Origin: Cyclina sinensis
Lineage: Eukaryota > Mollusca > Bivalvia > Venerida > Veneridae
Assembly (NCBI GenBank): GCA_012932295.1
Contig: JAAONU010000014.1
Span: 19,274,251-19,338,250 of the forward strand
DNA: 64,000 nt
Direction of reading: 5' to 3'
Shown in pieces: positions 1 to 64,000 of the stretch (positions are counted from its first letter, which is position 1; each line of letters opens with the position of its first letter). Position numbers and translations under genes: made by a program. The notes under the pieces were generated by a model. That model saw only the letters and a list, made by a program, of their open reading frames with translations, was not told the origin of the DNA and ran no database searches.

Positions 1-334
1 ATATAAACAAATAAAATAAACGTGTTGTGAACTAATCATCTGCTATTCGTACTTGTTGTTAAATGTTTATGATAAATACAAATGTTAGGTAAAATAATGT
101 GTAATTCCAACACATTTATTCGCTTGGTTGCGATGAAACATGAATACATTCAGTAAAATACCAATTGGCGAGTGAATCATATTTGTCGATCTTGATATAT
201 ATTAATACTGTAAAATATGTGTATAATTGTGGTAATGTTCAGTACATTCAATAAATGGCTTGAAATATACTCTTTAATCCTTCGTAAGTTTGTCTTGTAA
301 AGAAGGTTAATCAGATAAATGTACGTACACATAC

Positions 335-42702
<42,368 letters not shown>

Positions 42703-43021
42703 CTATATTTCCATTTTTCCAACTCCACAAATTTAATAAATGATAATGAAAAATATTCAGTAAATCCGTTCGAATGAAAATGATATTTAAAAGGATTTGT
42801 TGTTGAGAGAGGAAACTAGCGGGAAAAAGAACAGTACTAAGAGATCACTTGTTCACTTATTCGTAAATTAATCATCTTATGTAAAGAATGAGGAAGTTTT
42901 ATGTGCAGGATTATATTTTTCCGCCATTTCTTTTTTTCCTTCTATTTGTAATGTCTACAATTATTTCAACGTAAAAAAAACATTAAATTTACGATTTAAC
43001 TATGTATAGTAAGTTACTTCT

Positions 43022-43210
43022 AAATAATAATGCAAATAATGATGCTGATGACGATTATCATAACAGTTTTTAATAATAATAATGATAATAATAATAATAA
43101 TAATCTTAATTATAATCATTATCATCATCATCAACAACAACAACATCATCATCACGGTGAAATAATGGTGTTGATAATAATGGTGTTGATTATGACGATG
43201 ATGACGGTCT
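43022..43210. repeat. Mixed trinucleotide microsatellite
   Basis: AAT, GAT, CAT and CAA units succeed one another; the Asn/His-rich frame at 43030-43257 is their translation. Confidence 0.9.
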
Positions 43211-43757
43211 CATTGAAAGTACTTAAACTTATTTTAGAATTACCTTCGAAACTTTGAAAAGGTATCAAATAAATCAAAGAAAAGCTTAGTCTCTTTTATT
43301 TCCTTTTATCTTTCTTTATCTCTGTATTTCTGTATTTCTTTTTTCGCCATTCTGCCATCCTTTTTTAATTTTTTTTTACCTTATTACTGACATACATCTG
43401 CTGCATAAGCAAGAGTATCCATTTTCGACATTAACTTCGTAGCCATCAAATACAATGGACCTAAATCATACGTCGAAATCAAAAAAAGATAATGACCAGA
43501 CGTATTAACGTCACATTTGAGCAAAATGTGCATATTGGTTGAAAACAAACCAGAGATTGACGACAGATGGCGACAACCCATTTGTCCGTTCTAACGAGTC
43601 AGGTACGCACTTAATCAGCAAACCGATTGAATACCACAGGTAAACCATGATCTTCTATTTGCTTACTTCAGGCAAAAATAACAATTTTAAGCGGCTGGAT
43701 GTCATTATGCGATCTCTGACGGAGTATTTGATTCAAACATATTACGAGCACATTTTA

Positions 43758-43785
43758 CCCCCCCCCCCCCCCCCACCCCCCCCCC
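43758..43785. repeat. C-tract
   Basis: Twenty-eight bases of C with a single A. Confidence 0.95.
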
Positions 43786-46176
43786 TGACATTTTAATTTA
43801 GATTAAGATCTAAAAAAGCTTCATACTTCCTGAAATGACAATTACGCCACGCATTATTTTAATTAAAACGGCTATGATATATTAATATGTTATTTTCTTG
43901 AAAATGTATTTATGTTTATATGAGTAATAAAACATTTAGGATGCGTTTTGCGAAACAAAACATTACAGAGTTAATATATGCACGTGTATGTACTTATAAA
44001 GAAACATCAACAACAAACACCCCACTAGGATGCTCATCTTAATTCAAGTGTCTCTTGATAGAAATATTGTTATTCATTTTAAAGGACGAGGAAAATATCC
44101 TGAAGATAAAGTCCCTAATTTATTAACAACATTTGACACTTTGCTCTCAGTTTAAAAGCTTCAACATTTTCTCCTGGTGAAAGTTACTTCCTAAATATAT
44201 TAGAAACTTTTTTGTATAGCATTCTTTAAATACTATAAGTAAGTAAAATCGATCAAATGAATGACTCAGGGAAAAAAAGAATGGTTATAGAGTTTGAGCT
44301 TCCTGTCCGTGAAGTTTAAATACAATCCTTTTCACAAAGCTTGGTATAAGCTTCAGATACCAGGTGAATGGTTAAAACGGTTATACAATTAAACAATACA
44401 AGTATTGAACTTTACATTTTTTTCTTCCGTTTTGAGAAGGTAACAATTAAAAGAATGTAATGAATACGGCACCTCATTAAGTCCCCTGACAAATCGAAAC
44501 AACATTTTCCCTACGAGTAAGTCAAAAAAGGGTGATAACAAAAACCTATAAGGCAGAATAAGGTAATTGTTTTCAGTGCACTTATTTTGTGAAGTTGTAA
44601 AGAAATTCCAAAAATTGTTTTCAAAGACTGTTTTGGTTGAAAAATGACAAGGTTAAATATATAAGTATCATGCAAGCTAGAGTTATGGTTCTCACGCTGT
44701 CAAGCTTGAGTTTTGCTTTGTATTCTCAACAATCTGATAATGCTCTGTGTTGTCATTTGTGAATTATACCATGTACATTAAAAAATTCAATGAAAATTAT
44801 ATAAAACAAGAAATGTTTGTGAAACATGTATGACCCTTTTGCCTCTCTGTTTTTCAGACGGACTGCTAATAGCTTGACCTTTGACAAAATAGGTGCAAAC
44901 TATTTTTTTCCACTCACCATGCCCAAGCATTCCGTAAAATTGAGTTATTAATCGGATACTACTCATTTTGAAGAACTAACTATTGTAAGACCCAGTAGAG
45001 TCAGAAAAAAATCTTCTTTGTGCATAATAATCCTTTGACCCAAAGAGCCTATTAACTATAGAGCCTACTGCTTGATATGCCCAACCGACCTACAAAGTAC
45101 TGTGTCCATAGGCTTATGTGTTCACAAGTGTTTGATCGGAAACGGATTAATATACAGAAAGACCAGCAAAGGCGAAGTTACATGCTTACACTCTTTCGAA
45201 TTAGGAGGAGTGCATGATAAGGCAACTTAAGGGTATGACTCTAGCACTATTCACTCCTTCTCACTTAAACTTCTCACTTAATGTAGTTCTAATTATTATC
45301 TTAAGGTTTGAATTTGATATAACCCTTCGACAAACGAATCCACAACCGATGATAACTTAAAAATGAGGCAAGTTGGAGTTATGTTTCTTTCATCTTACTG
45401 TCCTTACTTTTTTTTTAATTCTGAGTTTACCTCCTTTATACTTTGTTATTAACGTAGTGACAAAACTTCTACTTATAATCTATAAATAATGCCTCAGAAG
45501 TAAATAGAAACAAGGCAAAGAAAGGTCTAATTTAGTCAAGATAGGATTAATTCATCTTTCATTATGTTGTATTTAACTATATTTGCAGTTAAAAATATTT
45601 CTAACGTATAACTTTTTTATGCTACGAAGAGGAACTCTGAAAAAAAAGGAAAACGTGTATAACAGGAGCGAAATAGAGCCGGGTTCTTGAGCTTGACATT
45701 CGGTATCTGAATTGACATCTACGTATCACCAAAGACTCAAATCATTATATAGCTTGTTTAAGATAACCAATAGTCACCATTCTCTCAGCAATTTCTTCAA
45801 TTTGGTGAGCTCTGCAAGCAAACATATTAACATATCGGATAGATTTTCCGTATACCGGACTTTATCGGGTAGCTGTAGTAGTAACACTGGTTGCCAAAGC
45901 TCGTGCAGATTATCCGTCAGTTAAAGGGGAGAATTTGAAATGTTCATGACAGAAAATATTGTTTGCTTTTCAAAGTAATTTGATAGAAATAGTTTAAGTA
46001 TTGCTTCCCGCAATGTTTCCTTAACATTAATTCGCAAGCCTGTTACAAATGTTCAAATTCATGCAAAGTTAGCATTTATGTTTTTTTTCCTAATATAGTT
46101 TCAAAATCATATCCACATAAAACCATGTACAATAAAAAAGTAACACTGAATGTTATTATAGACCTTTATCTTAAGG

Positions 46177-46182
46177 TTTATT
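46177..46182 (-). terminator. Possible poly(A) signal for gene B
   Basis: TTTATT on the plus strand reads AATAAA on the minus strand, 1.28 kb past the gene B stop. It is the nearest canonical hexamer I found by eye; a CATAAA variant lies near 47190. Weak evidence in AT-rich DNA. Confidence 0.2.
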
Positions 46183-46489
46183 CAATAAGCTATAGGATCT
46201 GATACAATCTTATAATTCTCTCATTGATATCTTTCCGTATTCTACCCTTATCTTGATTATATTTAAAAAGTGCACACAGTAATATATTCATTGGAAGCAT
46301 TTATACACACAGCACATATACACGAATATATGATACAGAGGCCGTGATAGCCCTATATCGTTCAAATGGGTACTGTTTGTACTGAAACATTTTTACGATC
46401 TGGTTATAAATATGGCATCTAGCAAGGGGGCTTATTTTTGACCCAAATGACCCTCTTTTGAAAATGAAATACATGTCATCAAAACAATC

Positions 46490-46900
46490 ATCTTTTAAAT
46501 TGTTCATGGTTATCTGGTTAAAATGGTCATCCGTTAGGTGACCTGCTCTTTGACGCGATATAGCTCACTTTCGATCATGACTAAAATATTTTCAAGAAAA
46601 AACTAATATAACAAGTTTAAAAATCTGCTTGACAGAATGGCCTCTGGCCAGATGTCCTACTTTTGTGACCTCACTTGACAAGTTCTTGGACATGACCTGC
46701 ATATAGTCAAGAAAATCAAACTGACAAATTCTGAATATGTTGTTGACTGGGTTCAAAGTTGACCTGACATATGTTGACCTCTTTTATGAATCAGCGTGAC
46801 CCACACAGAAACAGTCATCCAGACAAATTTTCATCACCACGTGACTGAAAACATGACCTCTAGATAGGTGATCCATTTTTCTTCTCCAAATGACTCTCTT
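46490..46900. repeat. Degenerate core-repeat fragment
   Basis: GACCTGC, TGACCTCACTTGACAAG and TTGACCTCTTTTAT recur loosely with a spacing of about 130-150 bp, like the element at 58.5 kb. It lies just past the gene B stop, possibly in its 3' UTR. Confidence 0.45.
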
Positions 46901-47460
46901 TTATCATTAAAACAATCGTAGTTCCAAAAATATCATGATCAAGCTGAAAATATGCAGTTATAAACGAGTATTATTATGCAAAATGTGTCCAATAGAGTGG
47001 TAACATATAATCACGGAAATGATAGCTTTTCCACCCATGGCTTATATCCAAAAACAAAATCTCTTCAAATCATTAAATGTTTGTAATTCACGTAATGTAA
47101 AATAAATATGTCCGGTATCAGGATAGGAGTATCTTTAAGTAGGCAATGCACGTTTTTCGTTTTCAGTGCGTAAAGAATCAAAATATTTATGAATTCTGTC
47201 CGTACATAAAGAAAACATAATACACATAATTATAATAAAAAAGACACTATAACGTTGTTACATGGTCAAATAAATTTACGAAGAATAACATACACAGGAA
47301 CAATAAAACAAGAGCATTTTAAATGTGAATGACAATAAAAGCGGAATATCTACAAAATTTCTGACATGTTTATAAATTGTCTAAATGTTTCTAGATAAGC
47401 AGGACGCATCTGAAAGTCCATAAACTGTACAATTTACAGTATATTTCTATGTTAATAATG

Positions 47461-63809
<16,349 letters not shown>

Positions 63810-64000
63810 CTTTTAAAGCGATTGACGTATAGACGTTTCTTTAGGAAAATCTGTGCAGGGTATACATTGCACATCTATTTATATTTCAATAATAAATGTG
63901 ACATAAAATATAGATTACAACTTAATATATAGAAATATTTAAACGGTAGAGGACACAAAATGGAGGGAGTAAACATCAAGGGAGAGAGAAAAAAAACTCA

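Larger units (their letters stand above)
42715..46176. other. Intergenic region between gene A start and gene B end
   Basis: Expected to contain the gene A promoter, but no TATA box or CpG-rich block stands out. It holds a mixed AAT/CAT/CAA trinucleotide tract (43022-43210) and a C-tract (43758-43785). No open frame here looks like a gene. Confidence 0.5.

Noticed and set aside
43030..43257. Asn/His-rich 75-codon frame
   Set aside because: Translation of trinucleotide repeats.

Overview
The window looks like nuclear DNA from a mollusc, most likely a bivalve. It is AT-rich, has spliceosomal introns, and is full of the dispersed repeats typical of bivalve genomes: about 145-160 bp tandem cores next to (GGAC)n runs with hairpin ends. 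The organism call is an inference from repeat style and gene family; nothing in the sequence names the species. There are no operons, RBSs, rRNAs or CRISPR arrays.

The main content is two tandem, same-strand (minus) paralogous genes for receptor-type protein tyrosine phosphatases (RPTPs). Gene A runs from its start codon near 42702 down to 335 and leaves the window at the left edge inside its first phosphatase domain. Sixteen exons (2115 nt, 705 codons, all phases consistent) encode a signal peptide, an EGF-like module, two fucolectin/F5-8C-like galactose-binding modules, two EGF-like modules, one transmembrane helix, a tyrosine-bearing juxtamembrane segment and the first part of catalytic domain D1. 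Gene B enters from the right edge and ends at a stop codon at 47461-47463. Nineteen exons (717 residues in window) encode an EGF-like module, the transmembrane helix, juxtamembrane segment, a complete D1 with intact catalytic residues, a divergent D2 that looks catalytically dead, and a C-terminal tail ending in a YANM motif. Eight consecutive coding exons have exactly the same length in A and B, and short intron stretches still align, so this is a fairly recent tandem duplication. Gene A also keeps a decayed copy of gene B's membrane-proximal EGF exon.

Layout: 0.3-10 kb, gene A intracellular exons and TM exon, with a truncated mariner-like insert and several core-repeat elements; 10-27.7 kb, a single 17.7 kb gene A intron with core repeats, a GATA microsatellite and a pair of inverted ATACGG-rich arms about 8 kb apart (16.26 and 24.30 kb), which enclose a possible small two-exon gene with four CCAAT boxes; 26-27.4 kb, a dead LINE split by a hairpin MITE; 27.7-42.7 kb, gene A ectodomain exons, with a (GGAC)n core-repeat element, a TTTCTGCGG-type MITE and a LINE remnant carrying a 2A-like NPGP motif in the introns; 42.7-47.4 kb, intergenic; 47.5-63.8 kb, gene B, with one intron enlarged by about 4.4 kb including a 1.7 kb core-repeat element.

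Functionally the two genes should give single-pass receptors that bind an extracellular ligand (possibly glycan, through the lectin-like modules) and dephosphorylate phosphotyrosine inside the cell. The D2 domain and tyrosine motifs are likely regulatory or scaffolding. Functions are inferred from family knowledge.
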